A DNA stretch of 64,000 bases from Phaeodactylum tricornutum CCAP 1055/1 (lineage: Eukaryota > Bacillariophyta > Bacillariophyceae > Surirellales > Neidiaceae), in contig NC_011669.1 of NCBI RefSeq assembly GCF_000150955.2, forward strand, positions 320,434 through 384,433. The letters are read 5' to 3'. The notes under the pieces were generated by a model that worked only from the letters and a program-made list of their open reading frames with translations, did no database searches and was not told the DNA's origin. The position numbers were made by a program, and so were the translations under genes. Positions within the stretch are counted from its first letter, which is position 1, and each line of letters opens with the position of its first letter. Positions 9,739 through 19,297 of the stretch are shown here, piece by piece.

Positions 9739-10992
9739 TTAAACAAAACTGTGATTGCCTTGAATCAATGCCACCCCATCGTTGTCATCCACATTATCAT
9801 TATCCACGTAAGGACTCGAATCGTATGAAATAGGGACTTTTCCTCCTTTGCTTTCAATCAACTGCTCAAGCCGGGATGTCACGGTTGCTAGAGTTGGTCG
9901 AGCGTGACGATCTTGCACCAGCATGTCCACCACCAGTGTCAGTATGTCCGCGGAATACCAGGACCCACAACTCAGTTGCAAAGGTGGCATCGGTACCGGC
10001 TTTAGAATAGAAAGTTGCGTACAGTCCACCACACGGAGGGACCCGTCCCTTTGGTTGAACTCGGATTCCAACGGTGACGCGCCAAACAGAATGGCAAAGA
10101 GCGTGCATCCCACGCTCCATACGTCCACTGCCGCAAAGTCAATGTCCTCATCCCCGACACGAACCGCTCCTTCCAAAAGCTCCGGTGGACGATACGGCAT
10201 TGTCGTGTGCATAGATGCATTCTCGGCCAGCATCAATACATCGTTCCGATTCCGCAATGATTGTCGCAACGGACCGGCGGATCCGAAATCCATCAATACT
10301 GGTTGCCACGTGTTCTCCTTTGACGAAAAGGATCGCGACGTACGGTTTTCCGGCAATAGTACATTCTCCGGTTTGATATCCCGGTGCGAAAATCCAGCTT
10401 CGTGGAGAGCCCTAGTTCCGCGTACAATGCCGTAAACTATCTCGAGTACGTCAAGTTCCTTCCAAGGTGCTACGTCAGGTCGACGACTTTTGGAATGAAA
10501 GACACGTTGATTGACTTGCTGGCGCAAAGACCAGGGGTAGTATGGAAAGAGCATGTAACAGAGCGAAGCATCGCGATTCTGGCGATCCACCGTAATCGCC
10601 ATGCCCAACAAGGGCATGACGTTGGGATGACGGATTGCTCGATGTACCCGAGCTTCATGTCGACAGGATTCCAGGATTTCGGTATCGCCACAACGAATGC
10701 GCTTGAGTGCGTAGCGGTGGACTACGTCTGGGCTACTCGTGTCTTGCGCGTCCGTGGCTTCAAACACAAAACTGAATCCTCCCTCGGCAATCTGTCGACC
10801 CAAACGAACTTTGCGTCCAGTGTCCAACAAAATCACCGGCCCCGCGTAACGCAGAAACATGCTGTGGAGAAACGCCACAAGCCAATGCCAAGTAGCGATA
10901 AGGCTGGCAATCATGTTGGTGTAGATAGTTCGGGAAACAGCCGCAAAGCGACGATTCGAATGCCAAGTATGAGCCGGGAAACTAACGCTCAT
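9739..10992 (-). CDS. STK16/MPSK1-like serine/threonine kinase
   Basis: A 417-residue protein kinase without introns. The glycine loop is AEGGFSFV (69-76), the ATP lysine is in YALKRI (about 97), the catalytic loop is HRDIKPENV (203-211) and the magnesium motif is DFG (235-237), all intact. PVLMDFGSAGP, MPYRPPELLEG, and DVWSVGCTLFAILFGASPLE match the NAK-family member STK16 closely, a Golgi-associated kinase in animals. STK16 is usually held at membranes by N-acylation; here residues 27-56 are hydrophobic (ASLIATWHWLVAFLHSMFLRYAG) and could be a membrane anchor instead. The activation segment carries an insert of about 25 residues. Its 3' end faces the ThiO gene with about 40 bp between them. 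Confidence 0.88.
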   Translation of the reverse strand: MSVSFPAHTWHSNRRFAAVSRTIYTNMIASLIATWHWLVAFLHSMFLRYAGPVILLDTGRKVRLGRQIAEGGFSFVFEATDAQDTSSPDVVHRYALKRIRCGDTEILESCRHEARVHRAIRHPNVMPLLGMAITVDRQNRDASLCYMLFPYYPWSLRQQVNQRVFHSKSRRPDVAPWKELDVLEIVYGIVRGTRALHEAGFSHRDIKPENVLLPENRTSRSFSSKENTWQPVLMDFGSAGPLRQSLRNRNDVLMLAENASMHTTMPYRPPELLEGAVRVGDEDIDFAAVDVWSVGCTLFAILFGASPLESEFNQRDGSLRVVDCTQLSILKPVPMPPLQLSCGSWYSADILTLVVDMLVQDRHARPTLATVTSRLEQLIESKGGKVPISYDSSPYVDNDNVDDNDGVALIQGNHSFV

Positions 10993-11602
10993 GCGCAGCG
11001 CAGGAATGAGTAGGACGGTTGTGGACTCGATATGGACGTCCGGTACTACCTACAGTGTAGTATCAATGACTCTAGAGGAGAAGAAAAGGGCGGCGCTTGT
11101 GGTGGTTAGTCATGGTACGAGGAACAAGGGCACACACGGGAAATCTTGCTGCCAAAATAGCGAACGGCTAGTAGAGGTAATTTTCCAGTGACCTTGATTC
11201 CCGTTTGTTCCAATGGCACGTGAAATATCTTTGCAAACTCTGGCTTCCGTACTTCTTGTCCAATGTCCGGATCGGCACGCCGGTCGAGGTTCCCGCCGAG
11301 TCTTGGACAAAAATCTTAAAGAATACTCGAATCGAACCATTGTTGCCATGCCTTTTCTAAAAATTTCATCAACTAATGTAACACGGTAACATAACAAACA
11401 CTACCTCGTGACAGTGGATATAATTTGTGAGAGTAATTGTGAATGCTGGCAGAGACTTTCGACTTTGGCGCAACAAATTGGTCTTCGGGTGGAAGAAAGG
11501 CTACACTTTTATTTTCGTCGTCGTCTATCCAGTGACGGAACTGTTTCTTTTTCTCTCGCTCTCCGTTGGTAGAACCTACCTATATATTGTACCGTGGTTG
11601 TC
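10993..11602. other. divergent intergenic region
   Basis: It separates the minus-strand kinase from the plus-strand Nse1-like gene and probably contains both promoters. A TATATAT run lies at about 11580-11587, some 20 bp before the Nse1-like start. Nothing else recognised. Confidence 0.5.
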
Positions 11603-12283
11603 ATGACGGAGCCTCTTTCGCAAGCGCAAAAGGCGTTTCACCAACGCATCATGGCCGCGCACGTCTTCACCGAAACCGAAGCCCGTGCCGTTTGGGAAAG
11701 TCTCGACGACCGCACAAAATTCGAAGCCGCTCTCAAGTCTTGCAACGCCCAACTCCGCTACGCGGGCCTCGAAATTTCGGCGGTTGCCATGCCAACAACA
11801 ACAACGCATCCCAAAAGTGACCCCGACACGGACGACGACACGCCACCGACTGCGTCACCAAATCGCCCGAACAACCACAAGGCGCTGACGAAATACTACG
11901 CCATGATCAATACATTTCCGGACGAAATCGCCAAGGTTACCTTTCAGCGTTTGTGGACACCTGCAGAACACGCGCTGGTTCGGATCTGGCTCGAAAGTCT
12001 GGTGGAGAATACATTCCTATCGCGAGCGTCTCTTATTAATGCCCGATCCAAGCTGGACGCGAAACTCTCTCTGACGCTCGAGCAATCGCAATCTTTGTTG
12101 AATCGTCTAGTCGACGAAGCGTGGTTGCGGGAGTCGAATCAAGGGAAGAATGCACGACCGGGATCCATGCAAGCCGCTATCGTTTTGGCGCCACGAACAT
12201 ATCTGGAGCTTTCCTACATGTTGATGGACGAGTTCGGCATGGACGCCAATGAACTACCCCAACAGTTCAAGTACATGGAGTAA
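11603..12283 (+). CDS. Nse1-like subunit of the SMC5/6 complex
   Basis: A 226-residue protein whose two winged-helix-like halves resemble NSMCE1: an N-terminal AHVFTETEARAVW block, and a second block with YYAMINTFPDEIAKV, LVRIWLESLV, and the helix LSLTLEQSQSLLNRLVDEAWL. The ending APRTYLELSYMLMDEF corresponds to the GRAxLE..(Y/L) segment that precedes the RING in Nse1. A Thr/Pro/Asp-rich linker sits at residues 62-88. Nse1 pairs with Nse3 and, through its RING-like domain, works as a ubiquitin ligase in SMC5/6-dependent DNA repair. I see no RING: the frame stops after YME, and a scan of the ~200 bp downstream shows no Cys/His ladder. So it is either RING-less or has a distant exon. Start is the ATG at 11603; the codons before it contain no ATG. 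Confidence 0.65.
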   Translation: MTEPLSQAQKAFHQRIMAAHVFTETEARAVWESLDDRTKFEAALKSCNAQLRYAGLEISAVAMPTTTTHPKSDPDTDDDTPPTASPNRPNNHKALTKYYAMINTFPDEIAKVTFQRLWTPAEHALVRIWLESLVENTFLSRASLINARSKLDAKLSLTLEQSQSLLNRLVDEAWLRESNQGKNARPGSMQAAIVLAPRTYLELSYMLMDEFGMDANELPQQFKYME

Positions 12284-12487
12284 GGTATGACCGGCTTGGC
12301 TCCGTACCAGCACACAGAGTGTGGGTATCATAAAGTAACTGGAAGATCTCCTTCTGGCTGAACGAGTCCGAGTACATTTGCGCGCACCAAGTGCTGCACC
12401 ATAACAATTGGATGGTACCCCTGTATGGCATTGGGCAAAAGTAGAATAATCTCTGTCTTTTGTAGCCATATTTGATTGTTTACGAGT

Positions 12488-15400
12488 TCAACTATTCTCC
12501 TTCGCAAACGCTCGTTGCCGTAAATCCCTCGACATGCTGTCACCAGTATCGCTCACCATACTAGCAAATGCTCCATTCCCTCGTAACAAGTCTGCTGGTG
12601 TTCCGAACTCCAATACTCGACCTTGCCCCAACACAAGGATCAGATCGTGCTCGATCACCGTGTCTAGACGATGCGCCACAGCGAGGATAGTGCCACCATG
12701 AAACGACTCGTGCAACGCTTCTTGCAGAAGCTGATCGGTGCGGCGGTCGACTGATGCCGTTGCCTCGTCCAATACGAGGATACGACTTTTGGAAAGAATT
12801 GCGCGAGCCAGGCACAACAACTGCCGCTGGCCGACAGAAAAGTTCGAGCCGCCTTCCGCGACCAAGGAGTTCCAGCCCTGCGGTAAATCACGGATGACAT
12901 CTGTTAGATGGCAGTCATCAAGAACCTTACGTAAGGCTTCGTCATCGTGTAAGTTAAAGAGATCAAGATTCTCTCTAACCGAGCACCCGCTAAAAAGCGT
13001 CGGGGATTGAGGGATCACAGATATTTTAGTACGCAATGCGTGGAGACCGAGAGAGGCAATATCTACTCCGTCAATGAGAATTCGACCATGCTCTGCTTCA
13101 AGCAGACGGAAGAGTGTTTGCACGACGGTACTTTTGCCGCTACCTGTGCGGCCGACAATACCAACGCGTGCACCGGACGGAATCTTGAAGCTGACTTGTT
13201 CTAAAGCTAAGGGAAGGCTAGAACGGTAACGAATCGAAAGTTGCTCGAATTCGATCTCCCCAGCCGATGGCCAGCCATCCTTCAGCGCAATGTTTTCGTC
13301 TTCAATTTCTAAAGGGGCCTCGGGTTCAATGTTCCCAAAAGCAACAACGCGCTCAACGCTCACCATCTGATTGACCACTTCAGCGCTCTGTCGAATGCAC
13401 CACTGGAAGACACCGGCAAGTTGCAGAAGCATTGACAGAGATAGTCCAAGGATGGACGGGTCCACATCGAACCAACCTTTTGTCTGAAATAAGACAGACA
13501 AGAAACTGACAATCGCCAAGAACAAGAACATAATGGAATCCATGCGGAAACCAACCCATCGCGAGGCCGCCATGAAACCGAAAAAGGCACGAGTGTGGGC
13601 ATCATGAGCATCCTGAAACTTTTTCTGAAAAAAGACTAGAGCATCGTTGGCGCGTATCGTAGCAATTCCGCCGAGAGATTCACTCAATTTAGCAAAGATG
13701 GGTGAACGAGCCAAACCTTCCAAGCGCTTCAACTCCCGAGAACTCGTCACAAATACCTTTCGAACGTTGTAAAAGTAAATGAGTAGAAACGGAAAGGCTG
13801 CGAGGGCGAATGGTAAGGTGACAACTGTCGTAATCAAAGCCCCAAGCACAATAAAAGCGATCATGAAGAAGTCAAAAAGTGTCGCAGGAAGTAAATCGTC
13901 ATTGCTACCAACATCTGCGCTGAAACGATTTAATATTCGACCAAGCGGATTTGTATCAAAAAACTCTACCTTTGCTCTAAGGACGGCTTGAGCCATACGG
14001 TCGTGAAGTTGCTGAGAAGCTTTGATAGTCAAACGGAACGTAATCAAAGAACGAACGACGGCGAAGAGCACAACCGAGCAACCCAGACCAATGCAAAGCC
14101 CGATGATGTCCCAATCGCTTTGCTCACTATCGGATCGCTCGGCCCATCTCCCAACGGAAGCGATCGTGATTAGTACTGAAGTTTGTGTCATAGAGAAAAG
14201 CACAAAGAGAAGGCAACCAATCCAGACGCCACCCATCGCTCGTAGATAGTTAAGATAGGTTTCTGTACGTACTACGCCTTGTGAATTCATTTCTTTATTG
14301 TCATCGCCGATGGAAGTAGGGTCCAAATCGACTTCTTCGACTCCATCCGATGTGTCTATTTTCAATGCATCTTTTTCCGTAACTGGGTCTTCAAGTGTAT
14401 CGACAGAAGCATTGTCAGCTGCGTGTGCCGTGAGCCGTCCATCGGATGCTGTAACACATTCCTCGTACGTCCCAATACATTCCACTTGTCCTGCAATCAT
14501 TAGTACACAGCGACATTCGTGCACATATTGATGCTGATGAGTTGCAAGAATGACGCATTTCCCTCGGCCTACAGCGAGTTCCATAATAGCTTCCTGAAAG
14601 AGCTGCCGCCCCACTTTTGCATCGACTGCTGACAAAGGATCATCGGCAACAAGGACATCTGCATCCCTGTAGATAGCTCGTGCCAATCCAATGCGTGCGC
14701 GTTGTCCTCCACTACACTGCACTCCCCGATCTCCGACGATAGTTTGGTCACCGTCACGGAATTGACGAAAGTCCATTGCTAATCCGCAAGCGTTGACGAC
14801 TTCAGTATACCACAATTCGTCAACTTCGCGACCCATCGTGATGTTTTCCTTGACAGTTCCGTCCATAATCCATGGGTCTTGTGCTGCGTATGACAGCGTC
14901 GAAAAGTGCTTGCTGAAAGTTCCTGCAGAGATTGGTAACTCATCCACAAGGGCTTGAAGCAGGGCACTCTTACCACTTCCAACCGTACCAATCACAGCGG
15001 TGACCTCGCCGAAGTGGAAATCGACGGTTATATTCTCCAGAGCGGTGAACAACGTAGGGCTTGAATCCTCGTCAGTTTCTGAATCAGAAGCATCGACATT
15101 TTGGTTCCCAATTACTTCGTTCCAATAGCACTTCACACCATCCATTGATATTGACACGTAGTGGGGCTCCCTTTCAATCTCAGCCTTAATTTGTACATTA
15201 TTGTGGCCCAACACAGGTTTTGAAAGATTTTTAGAAGTGTTGCTTTCATGCTTCGAGGCCATTGATGGCAGTTCAGGAAATTCGAGAAACTTCTGAATCC
15301 GTCCAATCGAAACGTAACATTCACTAGCGCCCATAACGCCAAGCGAGACGTGCTTAGTCATTTCCAATTGCAGAATGTTGATCAGAGTAAATACTGTAAA

Positions 15401-16540
15401 TACATCGCCGGGCCGAAGTACCCCTCCCGAAAAAACGTGGACCACAAATATCACGAGAGAAATAACCACATTGGTAGAGAAAAAGAGTGCCTCGTTGTAA
15501 GATTTCAGTCGATTTGCTTTCGCGATTTGCGCCGTTTCTTCTCGTCTAAAGTCTTGAATGCGTTCCAGAAATCGGTGTTCGTATCCCGACATTTTCATCA
15601 CGCGAGCCCCACGTACTGCTTGCGAAACAAAGGTCACTCGCTTGTCCGTAATCCCCGCAATTTTCGATCGGTAAAAGGCAAATTTGCCACTCAAATAGAA
15701 TTGTAGCGGTACAAACACGCAAATTAGCAACCCAAAGCCGGCCGCAAACGCAGGACCAAGTAGCACAATTCCCACGACTAGAATTGCCATCGATTGGATT
15801 GGGGCCCACCACAAGTAGCTAATGAATAAGGATGCCAACAAAAATCGTTCCACGTCGTTACTCGCCAGATTCATAATGCGTCCATAGCTGGCGGACGTGT
15901 CTTGATGTGTCGAAGACAAACGCAAAGACTTGTCATAGATTGCGGCAACGCAAGAAATGCGCAAGCGCATACCTTTCCTCCAGGTCGCGAGAAAAACATG
16001 GTGGTGTTCGAACAAAATGACAATGCCCGAAACAACAATGGCGGTCGCCCAATAGTATCCATCCTCTGTTTCCTTTTCGAAAGACTCGATCAAGAGACCA
16101 AGCGCCACAGCCTGAAGGACTTTTGCAGTTGCCGCAAGCATCATGAGAGGTTGAACGAACCATGTCGTTCTTAGAAAATCATTTAGCAAGGTTCGGTGGA
16201 GGCTCGGATTTTTGGGGTTTCTTCCTTGCTCCTCTCTCCAAATTCTATTAAAGTAGTCCCGGTTATAATCAGAAGTATCGGTTTCGATACAGTCGGCGAG
16301 GTCTCGGTCCTCTAGAGGCCGTTCGAGACCTAGTTTGAGAATCGGATATGGCCACATAAAGCATAGTTTCGAAAAAAGAGAAGCATTTAGCAATGGATTT
16401 TCAGGGCGCTCAGGAGCAGGATTCGAAGCGGTAGTATGGTAGAGCGTCTTCATTGGTGCATTTTCCACTGGTGTGGGCGGCGCAGGAGTCGATGTAGTGG
16501 ATGCGAAGGCAGGTTTGTCTTTCGACGAGGAAGAACACAT
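12488..16540 (-). CDS. ABC transporter, ABCC/MRP subfamily (full transporter)
   Basis: A 1350-residue intronless TMD-NBD-TMD-NBD protein. NBD1 has Walker A GTVGSGKSALL (about residue 515), signature SGGQRARIGLARA (about 607) and a Walker B ending VADDPLSAVD, where the Asp in place of catalytic Glu is typical of ABCC. NBD2 has GRTGSGKSTVV (about 1130), VGQRQLLCLARA (about 1235) and LDEATASVD with the catalytic Glu. TMD1 starts near residue 120, so there is no extra TMD0: this is a 'short' MRP/ABCC4-like type. Such pumps export organic anions, conjugates or metal-thiol complexes, at the plasma or vacuolar membrane. The linker at about 690-730 is acidic. Two TTACAGTTAG decamers sit 74-113 bp upstream of the start. 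Confidence 0.95.
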   Translation of the reverse strand: MCSSSSKDKPAFASTTSTPAPPTPVENAPMKTLYHTTASNPAPERPENPLLNASLFSKLCFMWPYPILKLGLERPLEDRDLADCIETDTSDYNRDYFNRIWREEQGRNPKNPSLHRTLLNDFLRTTWFVQPLMMLAATAKVLQAVALGLLIESFEKETEDGYYWATAIVVSGIVILFEHHHVFLATWRKGMRLRISCVAAIYDKSLRLSSTHQDTSASYGRIMNLASNDVERFLLASLFISYLWWAPIQSMAILVVGIVLLGPAFAAGFGLLICVFVPLQFYLSGKFAFYRSKIAGITDKRVTFVSQAVRGARVMKMSGYEHRFLERIQDFRREETAQIAKANRLKSYNEALFFSTNVVISLVIFVVHVFSGGVLRPGDVFTVFTLINILQLEMTKHVSLGVMGASECYVSIGRIQKFLEFPELPSMASKHESNTSKNLSKPVLGHNNVQIKAEIEREPHYVSISMDGVKCYWNEVIGNQNVDASDSETDEDSSPTLFTALENITVDFHFGEVTAVIGTVGSGKSALLQALVDELPISAGTFSKHFSTLSYAAQDPWIMDGTVKENITMGREVDELWYTEVVNACGLAMDFRQFRDGDQTIVGDRGVQCSGGQRARIGLARAIYRDADVLVADDPLSAVDAKVGRQLFQEAIMELAVGRGKCVILATHQHQYVHECRCVLMIAGQVECIGTYEECVTASDGRLTAHAADNASVDTLEDPVTEKDALKIDTSDGVEEVDLDPTSIGDDNKEMNSQGVVRTETYLNYLRAMGGVWIGCLLFVLFSMTQTSVLITIASVGRWAERSDSEQSDWDIIGLCIGLGCSVVLFAVVRSLITFRLTIKASQQLHDRMAQAVLRAKVEFFDTNPLGRILNRFSADVGSNDDLLPATLFDFFMIAFIVLGALITTVVTLPFALAAFPFLLIYFYNVRKVFVTSSRELKRLEGLARSPIFAKLSESLGGIATIRANDALVFFQKKFQDAHDAHTRAFFGFMAASRWVGFRMDSIMFLFLAIVSFLSVLFQTKGWFDVDPSILGLSLSMLLQLAGVFQWCIRQSAEVVNQMVSVERVVAFGNIEPEAPLEIEDENIALKDGWPSAGEIEFEQLSIRYRSSLPLALEQVSFKIPSGARVGIVGRTGSGKSTVVQTLFRLLEAEHGRILIDGVDIASLGLHALRTKISVIPQSPTLFSGCSVRENLDLFNLHDDEALRKVLDDCHLTDVIRDLPQGWNSLVAEGGSNFSVGQRQLLCLARAILSKSRILVLDEATASVDRRTDQLLQEALHESFHGGTILAVAHRLDTVIEHDLILVLGQGRVLEFGTPADLLRGNGAFASMVSDTGDSMSRDLRQRAFAKENS

Positions 16541-16837
16541 GAGGAACGTTCTACTGTAAGTGACGCCTTCTGGACAGAGACCAATTTTCGGTCCTCAATT
16601 CCTGCTTCAGTATTTACAGTTAGCAGGATTATATCTCGCTCGTTTACAGTTAGATCGAATGCTCAACCGCAGAGCACATCTGTTCACAGCGCTAATGGAC
16701 TCGTGTGTTGTAATCGGAATACAGTCGGCGGCGATTTGTCGGCAGTCCCATCGAGAACGAGCCACCAAGTCATCATCCCTACAACGTCAACAAGGGAATT
16801 TTTAGACTTTTTATATGACGTATGCATGAAATTCAAA
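16541..16837. promoter_or_regulatory. ABCC upstream region with paired TTACAGTTAG sites
   Basis: Two identical decamers at 16614-16623 and 16644-16653 are spaced 30 bp apart, close upstream of the ABCC start. The CAGTTA core fits the general MYB recognition core CNGTTR. Binding is inferred only. Confidence 0.4.
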
Positions 16838-16965
16838 GGGGATGGCTAGATCACCTAGTCTCGCGTGTATGAAAGCCATCCTCACGACTGATACACGTCA
16901 TCTTCAGAAACATTTGCTTTTGGCCGTTTGCGATTCAAACCGATGCTCTGTCGAGCCTGCAAGCC
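16838..16965 (+). repeat. 128-bp inverted repeat, arm A
   Basis: It matches the reverse complement of 18641-18768 over 128 bp with a single mismatch found by eye. Arm B lies inside an open frame on the minus strand, so arm A looks like a recent inverted copy of a piece of that gene. Flanking sequences differ sharply at both ends. The intervening DNA is about 1.7 kb. Confidence 0.9.
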
Positions 16966-17390
16966 GATCGAAAGAGGTTACCCGTGACCATTTGCATACC
17001 GAATTCTCATTTCGTTCGACTCTTCACAATGAAACTTCCTTATTATTAGTCTTTTATTGTCTTCCGGTACCATATGGCATACCTAATGGAAACAAGGATG
17101 ATAGCCTAAACCAACAGCTACGGGCTTTGGCAGCAGCGCTGCCCCGACGCCTTCGAAGAATATGTCGACAACTTTGCTGGGAGTTCCCAGTGTTGCGGCA
17201 GCGGCAATTGGGAGTTTGCTGTATTTGCGACAATAGAACAACAAGGCGTTACGTACATGCAATGTTAAACAGGAAAATACCGGTATGTAAAGATTCTATA
17301 TGTTTGTTGGCTTGACTGTATTCCCAAAGCCGGTACCAACATCTTTGTGGCCTATATTGCCAGTTGCCTTTTTCTATTCGCGGTGCAACC
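16966..17390. other. intergenic, nothing recognised
   Basis: An open frame runs from arm A into this region to 17315 but has no recognisable content beyond the copied segment. No RNA gene seen. Confidence 0.4.
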
Positions 17391-17718
17391 GTCCGTCGCT
17401 TGATTTTTCGCAATCAATGTTGCAAAAGGAAAACCAAAGGAGGTAGCCGCTCCCGTCCGTCGCTTGATTTTTCGCAATCAATGTTGCAAAAGGAAAACCA
17501 AAGGAGGTAGCCGCTCCCGTCCGTCGCTTGATTTTTTGCAATCAGTGTTGCACAAGGAAAACCAAAGGAGGTAGCCGCTTCCGTCGTCGCTTGATTTTCG
17601 GCAATCAAAGTTGCAAAAGGAAAACCAAAAAAGGAGCCGCTCGCGTCCGTTGCTTGATGTTTCGCAATCAGTGTTGCACAAGGAAAACCAAAAAAGGGAG
17701 CCGCTTCCGTCTGTTGCT
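17391..17718 (+). repeat. 63-64-bp tandem repeat, five units plus a partial
   Basis: Units start at about 17391, 17455, 17519, 17582 and 17645, with a partial sixth near 17709. The first two are identical or nearly so; later units drift by a few substitutions and 1-bp length changes. Each unit contains a short inverted pair TTGATT..AATCA(A/G) around a small loop, then a conserved GGAAAACCAAA block and GCCGCT. There are no unique spacers, so it is a minisatellite and not a CRISPR array. Frames through it stay open on both strands only because the sequence has few stops. Confidence 0.92.
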
Positions 17719-17920
17719 TCCCAAGGCTGAGAACAATACCTTGGTAAGCACATTGTGTTCCAATTTATGTAGACCTGTACCACTAGATGCACAACACAAT
17801 AAGAACTCCAAAGTATTATTCCATTTTCTTTCCTCTATAAGATATGTATTAATATCAGAAGTATTGCATTTATCCACTTCCTAGAGGGGAATCCTTTCTT
17901 TTCTTCTTTCGTTTTCGCAT

Positions 17921-18878
17921 TCAATTTCCTTTTGAAGGACTATAGTTTGGTTTTAGCCATTGACCTATCCGTTCGTTCCCAATAGCTGGTCCAATACTGC
18001 AATCTGTGGCCCCAACCCTTGTAGCAACACTGCCTTGCATTTCTGCAAGGCCTTGTTGCAGAATTTCAGTCATTAGTTCTGCGGCTTCAGAATCAAATCT
18101 AGCCAACTTCGACATTTCGTTGTAGAGATGTAGATTGTGTGTAAAAGGATTTGTTCCTGATTGACTTACTTTCATTTGCAATTCTTCCACCTCCACTGAT
18201 AGATCCATATCATCACCAGAGTTGTCCATTCCTGCTTCACCTTTACTCAATCCATCATGAGGTACATGTTCCTGGGATAGTTTAATTTCCTCATGTAGGC
18301 TACCACTTGCTTCTGGATCAATTGCTTTTCTTGTGGTACTATTCCAGATCCCATACGTTTTCAAAGACCACAACCCCCAAAAATTACTTTTCTGAACAAT
18401 TGGTGGCTCACTCACTTGGTAGCGAACATTCAAAATAAGTTGACTCCTTCTCGCCCTTTCCAATTTGCCAATGGTCATTGCCTTCCAAAAGTGGACCTAA
18501 TTGCTCATTTTCGTACAAAGCCTCGAGCTTGTCTGACAGGTCCTTTTCGCCAGACTTGTACAAATACACATTCCAGTATTTTGACCATCGGACCGATACA
18601 TCCATTGCTGTTGGTGGTCTATCAAGCACCTTGTAGATATGGCTTGCAGGCTCGACAGAGCATCGGTTTGAATCGCAAACGGCCAAAAGCAAATGTTTCT
18701 GAAGATGACGTGTATCAGTCGTGAGGATGGTTTTCATACACGCGAGACTAGGTGATCTAGCCATCCCCGTTAATATTCTATTTATGTATATCTTCATCTT
18801 TCCTAATTGCAGTTTCTGAGGAACCAGTTGAGGACCATAAGGATATTTGCGTTTGGCTTCGGTCCATATATCGATCAA
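17921..18878 (-). CDS. unrecognised gene, two overlapping open frames, possibly spliced
   Basis: Two minus-strand frames cover this region. The first, 18878-18408, reads MIDIWTEAKRKYPYG... and includes WSKYWNVYLYKSGEKDLSDK and LEALYENEQLGPLLEG. The second, 18478-17921, includes NFWGLWSLKTYGIWNSTTRK and an acidic helical tail rich in Glu, Met and Ser. They overlap in different frames. A GTGAGTGAG donor-like site near the end of the first frame makes splicing plausible, but a frameshift in a decayed gene is as likely. Part of the first frame (18641-18768) is copied in inverted orientation at 16838-16965. Domain content is not recognised; a transposon origin (inference) would fit the repeat-rich surroundings. 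Confidence 0.35.
18641..18768 (-). repeat. 128-bp inverted repeat, arm B
   Basis: Partner of arm A at 16838-16965, with one mismatch in 128 bp. It lies in the minus-strand open frame that ends at 18408, so this arm is probably the source copy. Confidence 0.9.
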
Positions 18879-19297
18879 TACGTCACTCCTTGGAATTTCG
18901 GGAATCTGTCAATAATTGGTTTAGGATTGCTTGTCGTTCGACTGTCGTTTCGGGTTTCTCTGAGAAGGCGAAAACCTTGCCCAAGGATCAATCACAGTGA
19001 GGTCGCTCTCTAGCTAGTAGTCTAATGTAAGGCATTTCCAGTTTTCTGTAAGTGCGGTCTTCTGCTGCTGGAGAGTACCTTCTGATTTTGATCAGCGTGA
19101 CAATAGAAACCGTCGCTAACGCGCTTCTCTGGAGGCCAAGGAGAAGCGAAACCAGCACCCCAACCGCAGAGAACAGCTTCTGTGATCGTGCTTTGCAAGA
19201 TCTACTTGAGCTGCTTCAACCAGAAGACCGGGGGCGAACGAGATACATCAGGGGTCGCAATCATCCAAATACCACTTTTGGTCGCAGGGAGTAGATC

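Noticed and set aside
17391-17718. Possible CRISPR-like array
   Set aside because: Units are directly adjacent with no unique spacers, and the genome is eukaryotic; it is a minisatellite.
19052-19294. In-frame upstream open stretch before 19298
   Set aside because: It begins with GTG, ends in a stop just before the ATG, and no good splice pair that would join it was seen.
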